Source of the DNA: Gordius sp. MW1
Lineage: Eukaryota > Nematomorpha > Gordioida > Gordea > Gordiidae
Direction: 5' to 3'
Length of the DNA: 64,000 nucleotides
Assembly (NCBI GenBank): GCA_964036665.1
Contig: OZ038533.1
Location: 18,844,575 to 18,908,574, forward strand
Under the pieces are notes generated by a model, which had not been told where the DNA came from, did no database searches, and saw nothing but the letters and a program-made list of their open reading frames with translations. Made by a program: the position numbers and the translations under genes. Positions 34,147-44,265 of the stretch are shown piece by piece; position 1 is the first letter of the stretch, and the number at the start of each line of letters is the position of its first letter.

Positions 34147-34427
34147 TTCAAAGAAATAGGCAGGCGATCCCCTCCCTCCAAACATTCCCCCGCATTTTTA
34201 TTGAAACAATCAATAGCTATCTTCATTGCAAAATTTAATTTTAAATCTTTTTTGGATTCCAGGCCTCTTCTAAAAGAGGAAGATGAAGACATATTACTCA
34301 TATGATGTTTTTTTAAAATATATTTATTATATAATTGTATCATTTAATATTATGTTTAGATATATATCAATAAACTAACTTCATCTTTAAAAAAAAAAGA
34401 AATTCAAGATCTAATTGGTGGATTTTG

Positions 34428-36091
34428 TTCAATGTTGAATTCATATTTAAGTTAAGAAGGATATCGGGATATAATCTAAAAATTTCTAGGTTTAAATAAC
34501 CTTACAAAAATTAGAGATTTTAATTTTATATATCGTTAAAAGGGGAACCGGTCAAAGGCGCACAGAAATAGCATCGAAATTCGTCATGATTGCTCAGATT
34601 TGCTCAGGATGAATTTGTAACAAGTAATATATACATAATTAGAGAATTTTTATATTAACATGTCCTAGTGAAATCATAACAAGTAAATATATGGGTTAGG
34701 GTTAGAGTTCTAACGTTCTAACCACAAAGTGTGCTCCTTCCTGATGAGCTCCTTTGACCCTCACTCCGTTAAATGTGATAGAGAAGTAACACTTAAGAAA
34801 ATATTTTGCGACAAATTTTCTATCTATCACCAAAGAGCAATTTTTTATAGAGCAGCACGAAACAATAAAAGTATTATTTTTCAAATTAATAAATAGCGGG
34901 TTTGTTAGTTTTATGAAGAAGATAATAATAACCCTATAAAAGTGCCGCGGTTAACTTAAAAGTATATCTAATTAGCGCCATCTATCGGCAATTTTAATTA
35001 GAGACAATTTGACTATTTATACTTATCTTTTTTAGCATGAGACTCAAAAATGATAACAGACATATAACGTTTTCCCGCTTATTCAAGCTCATCAGAGTTA
35101 TTCCTTAACCTACATAAAAATGGACTGAATCTAATTTGGCCTTATATATACCTATCTCACTTAGAACGTGACTAGAAAATTAACTATGGCATACTGATCG
35201 AAAAAAGAAATTGACACAGTAGGTTAGCATTAGAATATGAAAAGTACCCCTAAGAGTGATATTGCTGCGCAGAGTATCTTATCTCAAAATTTTTTGATGC
35301 ACCTTCCTCCTTGTTTACTTGGGGTAATTGGGATGGTACCAAAACGCTAACACAAAGACACAAAATTATTACTCCCTCTGTGTATGTAATCCAAATTCCA
35401 AACTATCCAAATAAACCAGGAGGAAAGTGCTCACAAAAGATTAATACAAAAGATAGCGAACTTAGCATAAAAATTTGCTATCTTTTGTAGAATCTAAAGG
35501 TAGTTTAAGAAAATTTAACCTTTGAGTGTTTAAGAGTAATATTTCTTTAAAAGGCTCTGTTTCTAATTTGCTGAATTACAAATTCAATTTATTAAATATA
35601 AATTCCAGGGGCGTGTAGTTTGGGTCAAGTTCTTACAAAATGTGAAAATATGTGGAGTGATATAGTTTTAACAAACTTGACAATCACGTCGATTACAATA
35701 TAATTAAAGAAAAGAAATAAAGAGACTAAATTAAGTTTTTTAAGCAAATGGGAAGGGTGGAAGAAGTTACAGGTTAAATTATCATGCCTTTTCATCAAAA
35801 ATTTCTTAATTAAACTAGAAATTAATTTGAAAGTAGCGCTTAAACCTCTTTATACTGACTAAAATTTTAATAACACCTTGAGCAAAAGGAGTGTAAAAAT
35901 TGTCTAAATTTGAGGAAAAAAATAAGTTTTAACAATATATTGCATTTCAATTCGGTGTAAACTACAAAAAAGCATAATAGAACAATTTTTAGGTATACAA
36001 AATAGCGTTAAAATAAATAAAATGAATGGAAAATGCGCTATAAAAATGAGATTGAGCAAAACACATGCATGCTAGTTGAATGAGATTCAGT
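34428..36091. other. Spacer between LINE and PXYLP1: no supported feature
   Basis: AT-rich; the right part would include the PXYLP1 3' UTR. A short GGGTTAGGGTTAGAG occurs at 34684-34698. The stem-like pair TTTGCTATCTTTTGT / ACAAAAGATAGCGAA lies at about 35445-35485. Confidence 0.5.
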
Positions 36092-37814
36092 TCAACATCC
36101 AATGTGCTCTGAAAACTGTTTTTTCATGAGATTAAACCTCCGAGCAAAATTTTTCATTGTTACACTTCCATTCGCGCTATAGGAAATGTTACGGCCAGAT
36201 TTCAATGCATTTTTTCTAACTTTAAGTACTTGCCCGTTGTAAAGCAAGCGTATCCTAGCCGGTAATGCGGATTTACTTTTACCTTCCCAAAGCTCAAACA
36301 CGAGCCTTGCCGAGTAGGGTATTAAAAATGATTGAAATTGCGAAATTTCATAATGCATGCTAGCTCCCAAAGTTGTAAGCAACGGTTCTAAGGTCGTATC
36401 GTGCCCCGATATTATGTGTAAGTCTGGTGAATTTTGGGTGAAATTATCACTTTTTACGGAGTTGAAAGCGTTCACGACGTAATTTAGGATGGAATTTGCA
36501 TAGGTGGCTGCAGACTTTTTGTAATTGGGATCGGCCAAATTTTTGGCCCGTGTGAGGTTCAAATCTTCGAGTAGAGCTTCGATTTGTTCCTCACTTACGC
36601 AAGCGTAAGGCATCGAACGACAAACCAAATCTCTCGTCAACTGAGACATACCCATTATCGTAAATTCCGATTGATTCATGTATTGACGGTCGTGACACAG
36701 CGGTGCAGCTAGGGTATCGAATAGCATACGAGAAGGTAAACGTTGTAAAGTTGTTACTGCATAATGGGGAAACAAAATTTTCCCTAGAGCTCTTTTAGCG
36801 TTTACCACTTTTTGACGTATTTGAGAAGCTTTGGCGTTTTTATACCCGTCCCGACCTCTGTTCAAAGCTCTGACTCTGGGTTTATTAATTATTGGGCATC
36901 GACAAAATCTGCTTGCAGATTTTAAATCGCTATTGGCATGGCAAAGTAGGTGATTGTTATGGAATTTAATTGGACAAGTCTTATTGTAACCAAAGAGGGT
37001 CTCAAAATCTGTCACATTAAGCAAGCCATACAGCAGAGCAATCATACTTTGATATGTTCGATGCATTCTAGTTGAATGTAAATGCAGATTTACTATCTTA
37101 TTAAATGCAAAATAGCTTTGTTTCAAGTAAAAACCCAAGTTTATGTTTTGAATCAACCCATTTTGGGTCATGCCTACATTTTCCCAACAATATTTTGATG
37201 GCAGAATGTCCTCAAAAGACTTCTTCCTAGACATTGGTAATTTGCAAGGCCATATATTAGCTTTTGTCATATTATAAATCATTTGTATATAATTCCTTAA
37301 GTTTGAGCCATGTTTGATTTTAGGCTGGCATAACTCTTTGGCAAACAATACATTTCCATTAATTGTTAGGGTCCCATCATGAGCTCTGTGAGGAGGAGTA
37401 ATTGAAGGGCGATCACCATGACGCATAATAACTACAACAGAACTTACATGATAGCCAGGGATGATATTTCTACCTGGTAATAAAAAGCCACATTCAATTG
37501 TTAAATATGATGAGTATAATCAAGCCTATAATTGATTTACAGCTAAAATTAAAAACTTTTGTATTCTTTTTAAGTATAACTTTTAATACATACCTTCTTG
37601 CCCTGTAGCACCAATATAGAGTGGATTGCAATATCCCCTAAAAATTGTGTTTGTATAGGATTGTTTATTAAAAGCCTCTAAAAGTGCGCTTTTACTAATG
37701 CTAAAATATGCTTAAAAAACTTATTTTTAAATAATTATTTGTACCTATATAACAAAAGATTGTTGAAACTATGCTAGCATATAAAAAATTTCTTTTTATG
37801 ACTGTTACTTTCAT
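36092..37814 (-). CDS. PXYLP1: 2-phosphoxylose phosphatase 1 (histidine acid phosphatase family)
   Basis: Exons, reading down the minus strand: 37814-37745, 37710-37594, 37473-36092; 522 residues plus stop. The family removes the 2-phosphate from xylose in the glycosaminoglycan-protein linker, in the Golgi lumen. The N-terminus (MKVTVIKRNFLYASIVSTIF) looks like a type II signal anchor. Exon 2 ends with GYCNPLYIGATGQE. Exon 3 begins GRNIIPGYHV and carries the catalytic RHGDR at about residues 80-84. The proton-donor HD is at about 420-421, in ISGHDTT. Cysteine pairs and the STRMHRTYQS segment (second active-site arginine region) fit the family. Intron 1 is only 34 nt (37711-37744) and intron 2 is 120 nt; both have GT-AG ends and the phases agree. 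Length is close to the roughly 480 residues of vertebrate PXYLP1. Confidence 0.92.
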
Positions 37815-38238
37815 ATCAAAAGCTTAAATATTCGAGATTGCATTCTCACTCATGTTAGAATCAGCTGTTACGACCAAAATCTGTTGCCCTAAGCTAAACA
37901 TTCTCCATTCCTGGCGACATATTGTTCATCGTAAAAATGCGTTGCTAAAACGTTCTCTTAACAAGCGAAAGAAAACAACGCGTCTGCGTTTGTTAATTTA
38001 TGCTTTTATAGTCATCAATTTATAAATATTTTTAGGTGACAAAAATCGAAATGAAATTTTTGAAGATAGTTTAACCAGCCCCATTATTGAATGTTTTTTT
38101 TTAAAATTTATTTTGTACATAGAGAGTATTCCCACATTTAAAAACAACTTACAATCCTCTCCTTGGGATCATTCAAATTATGCACAAGTATATAAATTTT
38201 CAGGCTAATCATCCTGAAAAAGAGAAGCTTTAAAGAAT
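37815..38238. other. Putative PXYLP1 promoter region
   Basis: Lies directly upstream (minus strand) of the PXYLP1 start codon. No TATA box or other element could be assigned. It is slightly less AT-rich at 37860-37990 than the spacer beyond. Confidence 0.3.
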
Positions 38239-38600
38239 GCTTGGGCTAGTGTTTCGATCTCGTCTCGTCGTGGTCTCGAAACAAAATCTCGTCTCGTCTC
38301 GGGAGCGATTAGGAAAATTTTGATCTCGTCTCGTCTCGGTCTAAAAAAATCTCGATCTCGTCTCGACGAGAATTCTCGTCTTGACTTTTCAAAAAAAATA
38401 TATACGGAATAAAATTTCTCCTGTTTATTAAAAATATTAAATAAGTGTTAAAAAATCCAAATGGCAAACTTTACATTTTTTAGAAAACTTTAATACACAT
38501 TTATAATGATTTAGCGGGACACGACATCTCATTGACAATATGAAGATATAAATTAATTCATAAAGATAACATTTTCTATGGAAAGTGCAGACTATAAAAA

Positions 38601-39145
38601 CGGGTGTTATTTAAATGCATAGTGAAAAATTCCATAATGCTCAGTTGTTTGTGCTCAGTTTTTAATTCAATTTGCTCAGATTTTTAATTAAAAATGTTCA
38701 GTTTTTTTATGCTCAGATTTTAATTAAAAAGTGCTCAATTTCTTTGTAAACAAATGTTCAGTAATTTTTCAAAAAATATTTAGTTTTTTTTCAAAAAATG
38801 TTAAGTTTTTTTTTCAAAAAATATTCAGTTTTTTTCAAAAAATGTTCAGTTTTTCTTCAAAAAAAATATTTCGTTTTTCAAAATAGCTCAGTTGTTTGTT
38901 ATTTTATTACGGGTGTTATTTAAATGCATAGTGAAAAATTCCATAATGCTCAGTTGTTTGTGCTCAGTTTTTAATTCAACTTGCTCAGATTTTTAATTAA
39001 AAACGTTCAGTTTTTTTTATGCTCAGATTTTAATTAAAAAGTGCTCAGTTTTTTTGTAAACAAATGTTCAGTAATTTTTCAAAAAATGTTCAGTTTTTTT
39101 TTCAAAAAAATATTTCGTTTTTTTTCAAAATATGCTCAGTTGTTA
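38601..39145. repeat. Direct repeat, about 309-bp spacing
   Basis: CGGGTGTTATTTAAATGC starts at 38601 and again at 38910. It is followed in both copies by a series of short GCTCAG/TTCAGTTTTTT motifs alternating with A-runs (TTTTTCAAAAAATGTTCAG). The second copy is truncated. The reverse-complement motif (AAAACTTGGCA, AAAACCTGAGCA) recurs at 39590-39780, making a loose inverted arrangement around the tRNA-like sequence. Confidence 0.85.
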
Positions 39146-39499
39146 TTAAAATCACTAAATCTAACCCTAACCCTTGCCTATATTACATTTTGCACAGAAG
39201 TGTTATTGAGCTGTGGAAACGCTAGAGAGCTTTAATAATAGTTATAAATTATTCATTTAAATCGCGTATTTATAAAAATTTTTTTTATCTGTGGAAACCT
39301 TAGAGAGCTTTTATAATCGTTGTAAGTTATTACTCTATTTGTATAATAAAAATTGTCTATATTAAGTACATAAATCAAAGTATAAAAAACAAACAAAATG
39401 ATGCCTTTAATAATCATTTATTAAAATAATATATATAAAAAAAAACCTAATAAAATGTTATAGCTGCTATATATAAGTGATATAACCAAAAATATTTTG

Positions 39500-39579
39500 A
39501 GGTGTAATAGCTCAGAGGATTGAACGTCTGACTAGCAGCTTCAATAGCTCGTACCTAGCAGGTTCGATACCCGCACCTA
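39500..39579 (+). tRNA. tRNA-like sequence (probable pseudogene or tRNA-derived repeat)
   Basis: It has an A box (TAGCTCAGAGGA) and a near-perfect B box (GGTTCGATACC) at tRNA-like spacing. A potential acceptor stem pairs AGGTGT at the start with GCACCT at the end. The T stem pairs 4 of 5. The D stem is imperfect and the anticodon arm (around CTGACTAGCAG) does not fold cleanly, so the amino-acid identity is not assigned. Lying inside a transposon argues for a pseudogene or SINE-type promoter. Confidence 0.5.
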
Positions 39580-40879
39580 TCTCGTTTTAATTAAAAATTA
39601 AAACCACTTTGCATAAAAAAACTTGGCAAGTATAATTAATCTCTGAGCAAATAAATAAAAATCTGAACATTTAATAAAAAACTTAACATTTAATTCAAAA
39701 CTTGGCAAATTGCATAAAAAACTTGAAAAATGGCAAAAAAAACTTTGCACTTTGAATAAAAACCTGAGCACAATAATTTGTTCTCTATAAAAACTATAAA
39801 TAAATTTAAAGTATAGAAAATTAAATTTTATTTTTCTAGTAAATTATAAATTTATATCAAATTAACTGTGTTTGTCAACTAAAAATAATTATAAGTTCTC
39901 TTATAGTTGACTTAGTTGCATAATTGAGCAAATTGAGATCCTTCTTTAAATCAAAGTGCATGTATTAATTTTATGACAAAAATCATTATAATCAAATTTG
40001 TATTCTAATTAATTACATTTTAATCTAACTAACTTTGCCATTAAATAACAATTTATCTAGTACAGTATAGGTTCGTGTATTTATTTAATATTGCACAATT
40101 ATAGAAATTATAGTAATTAAAATGCACCTGCCCACCCTGCTTATAATGTGAAAAGTAATGCATATGACAAAACTATGTATTCACATAATGTCTTATTAAT
40201 ATTCAAAAATTTGGAAGGTATACTATTAGTTGAATTATAAATCTTCTAGAAAACTCATAATTTAAGATTTTACGGTGTCATTAAATAATCTATTATACTT
40301 TTAAAATCGTTAGGCTGGTGCTCAAAAATCTCCAGCCAGGGCTTAACTTGTTTAATTATTCAAATTGATTGACCACCAATTTATAATTACCGCATCATGC
40401 AGGATGAGTAACTGCGAAATAAATATGCTTTAGTAGAATTTATTTCCATCCGAACTCATTCTAAGCTTAATAATGCTATGGATACAAATATGTGATAAAT
40501 ATATTTAAAATTATTCACATACGCTAAGGATCAACCATGCTTGGGTAAATGATTGCCAAATTTTAAATTTTTTGCAAAAATATATAATATTTATTACACT
40601 TAGAAATTTTTTAAATATCAAATATATTCCATACATATTGATCTACACTTAATACCTTAAATGTAAATCATGCAAATTAAAATACACAATAATTTAATAA
40701 AATCTAACAATTAATAAAAAGTCGAGATCTCGCCGAAAAAATCTCGTATCGTCTCGTCTCGACATCAAAATTCTCGTCTCGCTCTCGACTCCATTTTTCA
40801 AATTCTCGTCTCGTCTCGGTTTTTCGAAACGAGACGAGACCGAGATTTTTCTCGGTTTTTCCGCATCACTAGCTTCGGC

Positions 40880-41753
40880 ATCTATTCTCAATTTTAATAT
40901 TTTTAAATGATGTATCATGTTTTAATTAATAAATATTGTTTTCAAACTTAAACCGTTAATATATTAAAATAGTTTTCAATTTTGATTGCTTTTAACTTAA
41001 TATTTGATAATATCAGCATTTGTTACAATGTTTAATGGTCGTGGTTTATCAATGGTAAATTTTCCTGCACACTTTGATTTTCAAACTTTTAAAAGTGCAA
41101 TATTTTCAGTTCTTCGCTTGAAGATGAAATAAATCTAAATATAATAAAAATATCAAGTGGTTCCAAATAAATAAAAATTTAAAATTAGTTTAATGACTTA
41201 TTACTATATAAGTAATATAATTAAATCTTAGGAATTTAAAAGACTTAAAAATCATAAATCATGAACTTATATACCTAATGTCACTAAAAAAAACGGACCA
41301 AAAAATTTTTGGTTTGTTTATGTTGAGTCGACTAAAACCAAAGGTCAACCAAACAAAACCCAGCCGTTTTTACGACACTACATTCTACCTTTGCATTACT
41401 TAAACTTTAGTTCCTGACATTTTATTTGACTTCATTTTATTCTTTACTTTTAAAACAACTATATATAATAAATAATTAAAATATCTTATTCAACCTGAGT
41501 AATCATTTATAGGAACTAGAGCCTATATTTTTAATACCTAAAAAATAAATATCTTAAATGTATTTACCAGAATCAATTACATCAAAATTAGTATTAAATG
41601 TTGAACATTATATAATTATGAGATTAAAATGATAAACTCAAGTTCCTTGAAGCCATTGTTAAATGTCAGTAAAGCTATGGTCAAACATTTTTGCGTTGAA
41701 ATGAAGTAGAGCAATGCACGATACATATCAAACAACGTCATCCATTTTACAGG
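40880..41753. other. Spacer between two hAT elements
   Basis: AT-rich, holding only the half MITE at 41290-41380; nothing else recognised. Confidence 0.5.
41290..41380. mobile_element. TAGTGTTGTAAAAACGG MITE, right half
   Basis: Only the right half remains, ending CAGCCGTTTTTACGACACTA. In the spacer between the two hAT elements upstream of PHRF1. Confidence 0.8.
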
Positions 41754-41761
41754 CTTTGCCA

Positions 41762-44004
41762 CAGTGGCGTAGGCAGGATTGCCGAAGGGGGGGGGGGGTG
41801 AGGGGTGTTATTTAGTGTCAAAAAATCTCGATTAAACAAAAATTAACTAAAATTTATATCCAAAATCTACGATGGGTTTTTGATAAAAAGCATTAATAAA
41901 TTTTCGGGACCATACTTGTATTTAAAAAAGCAATAATTGTTAAATTTTTGTTGTGACCAAATTACGCTGTCGTCTTTCTGCCAAGGACGCAATTTGAAAA
42001 CATGTCAGTTTTGTGAGCCATTGTGTAAACTAGAGATGGGCACGGATTTTTTAAGATTTAGCCACCAATACGAAAAATGTAAAACTCGGTTCTAGCCGAG
42101 GCCTGTTACGATTAATTTATAGGCCCAAGCCAGGACCGCTAACCTTTTGCAAAGCACGAGCCAAGCCTGGACGCTTCCCGACTTATAAATTTTGCTCCTC
42201 TTAAAATGCCTTTTTTTAATACTGAAACAATCTGGAAATCTTCAATAAAAATCATGTTAAAGAAATAGTCCCAAACTTTTTGTTTTTTCCACCAAGCAAC
42301 CCGCGCTTTAACTTTCACCATTAATCTGCATAAAAACAATTTTGTCAAATATTAAACTAAGGGTAGTAATATTTAACAAAATACCAAGTTTTTTACTAAT
42401 TTTCAGCGTATTAAAAGTAAACTATGGTGGTGGGATCAATCGATTATATATTTCATTGAGAAAAAAAAATCTATTTACACGGTGGCATAAATCAAAAAAG
42501 TCGGAGGTTTATCAAGAGTAAAGGGACGCAAAGAGAGCCGCAAAAAAGGCCGTGGCAATAGCGACTTAAATATGGTAATGCCTGAGAAAACAAATAAAAT
42601 TTTATGAAGCCTCAAACTCTTGCGTTAAGACGATAGTTGGAGACTCTATACCTTTTCTGGTTAACACTGGATTACATCAAGGATCTTTATTAAACACCAC
42701 GAAAGGAAAGCTATTACAAACCACAGAGATAAGAATGATACGGTGAAGCTTGGGGTATACTAAGCTCGACCATATGACGAATGACTTTCATATGACAAAA
42801 ATGGGTATTCAACCTATGGCGGACATGATTAAAGAAAATCGGCTAAGGTGGTATGGGCATATAATAAGAAGGGACACAAATGATGTAAATCGAAAGTACT
42901 GGACATGGAGGTACCGGGGAAGAGAGGAAGAGGACGACCTCGTGTCACGTGGAAAGGGTGAGTCGACATAGTTAGTCAAGACATGGGACTCACCTGATCA
43001 TAATGGAAGAAACTTATCAAAACTAACCCCACGACTGTGGGGCCAAATAACTAATTAAAAATCCCAAGGCAATTAAATGATAGAAAAATTTAATACAGAT
43101 TAAATCATTATTGTAAATATTAAATAATTATAAAATTTGATAGCATCACTAAAACACACCATTTCTCATACATTACAGTATAAAAAATAAAACATTATCT
43201 ATTCTACTGGCCTGAGCCCTGCCCCAGTCCGTTAAATTGTCTTGATACCTTTCCAAGCCCGGCCGATAATAATTCCTTAAAAAAGGCCCTTTATACCGGG
43301 AACGTTTATATCCATCCGCAGGCGATTTTAACTAATTTGCTATATAAAGTTGGCTATCATGACTATCTATAAGTTGACCTAAAATTTTTTTATATATTAA
43401 ACCAAGGATTATTAATTCTTAGTTGAATTTCAATAACAACCTCTACTGTAGAATTTACACAATCAGTTTTTAAGTAAGTTTCTAAAGTAAGTTTAAAAAT
43501 AAAGCATGATTTGTAAAATTATTTCTTAATTTGGGTATCTATTAGAATTTTTTTACTATGCTTTTCTTCAGTAGTATTATAAACATGTTAAACTCGTAGA
43601 AAAATTGAAATAATAATTTTTTGATTACTAAAATTTTATCTGTATTAGGATAGTTCTTTTCTATTATAAAGATTGAGATAGATTTTCATAAAAAATAGTG
43701 AAGAATAAATTTTTTTTCATTGTAAACTTGCACTAGAAGAAATTTTTTTTGCATAAATAGTCTTAGAATTGGTAGATTTTTTTTTGAATTAAATCCAAAA
43801 CAATTAAGGTGGTTAATTATTTCTATTAGCTCAACACTAACAAGATCACTTTTAATATCATTGAGTTTTTACATAATTCGGAATTTTTTTTTGGATTTTT
43901 TTTTGTCAGGGGGGGGGACAAGGCTTTGTATCAATTTTTTTCATATAATTCGGAAAAATTAAATTTTTTATGGGGGGAGACCCATTACCTTGCCTACGCC
44001 ACTG
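41762..44004. mobile_element. hAT element, 2.24 kb, upstream of PHRF1
   Basis: The left terminus CAGTGGCGTAGGCAGGATTG and the inverted right terminus CAGTGGCGTAGGCAAGGTAA are followed by poly-G/poly-C tracts. Target duplication CTTTGCCA / CTTTGGCA (41754-41761 and 44005-44012; 7 of 8). No hAT transposase was found inside. The interior contains GC-rich tracts (42060-42180, 43200-43260) that may be another inserted element, and a LINE 3' fragment (42630-43060). Its right end is only about 260 bp upstream of the PHRF1 start codon. Confidence 0.88.
42630..43060 (+). pseudogene. RTE/Jockey-like LINE 3' fragment
   Basis: Encodes LNTGLHQGSLL-type residues (reverse transcriptase QG box region, degenerate), then [40 protein letters not shown] and, in another frame, [20 protein letters not shown]. 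This is the typical C-terminal end of RTE/Jockey-group LINE polyproteins. It has frameshifts and lies within the hAT element 41762-44004. Confidence 0.8.
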
Positions 44005-44265
44005 CTTTGGCATGAAATCTATATATTTACTCTCTGTACAAAGTTTTAAACCATTATCATGTTATTCCAAGTGTGCGGTTAAAATGAAAAATTTGTAAAC
44101 AGCGATATCTATAAGTATATACCAAACATTTGCAGATCGGAAAGTGGTAATTACGGTAAATATAGGAATCGTATTTATGAAAATGCTTGCGTTTACTAAA
44201 ATAAACTGTGAGCCTAGTCGTCGACTTATTCACACATGGGCATCATATGTGAGATTTAATTGCAG

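Larger units (their letters stand above)
29997..34400 (+). mobile_element. Non-LTR retrotransposon (LINE), decayed, with target-site duplication
   Basis: A 27-bp sequence beginning AATTCAAGATCTAATTGG is identical at 29970-29996 and 34401-34427. The right copy is preceded by an A-run (34389-34398), the 3' poly(A) tail. The body encodes a broken reverse transcriptase (32209-34146). A Harbinger-like element (30460-31798) sits in the 5' part, and AT-rich sequence without clear coding lies around it. The poly(A) tail plus long duplication is the signature of target-primed reverse transcription. Confidence 0.9.
38247..40871. mobile_element. hAT-like element, 2.6 kb, with CTCGTCTCG subterminal repeats
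   Basis: Left TAGTGTTTCGATCTCGTC and inverted right TAGTGATGCGGAAAAACC are flanked by GCTTGGGC / GCTTCGGC (38239-38246 and 40872-40879; 7 of 8). Both ends are runs of TCTCGTCTCG, in inverted orientation (38252-38380 and 40722-40850). The centre holds a 309-bp direct repeat (38601-39140) and a tRNA-like sequence (39500-39579). No transposase frame was found. The short TIR match makes this less certain than the other hAT calls. Confidence 0.75.

Noticed and set aside
28407-36091. Missing second GEF half of Trio downstream of the last exon
   Set aside because: Translations on the plus strand show only LINE and Harbinger-like sequence; no SH3 or DH signature was seen.
37630-37645. Alternative acceptor (TTTTTAG) inside PXYLP1 exon 2
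   Set aside because: Using it breaks the phase with exon 1; reading through gives a continuous frame into GYCNPLY.
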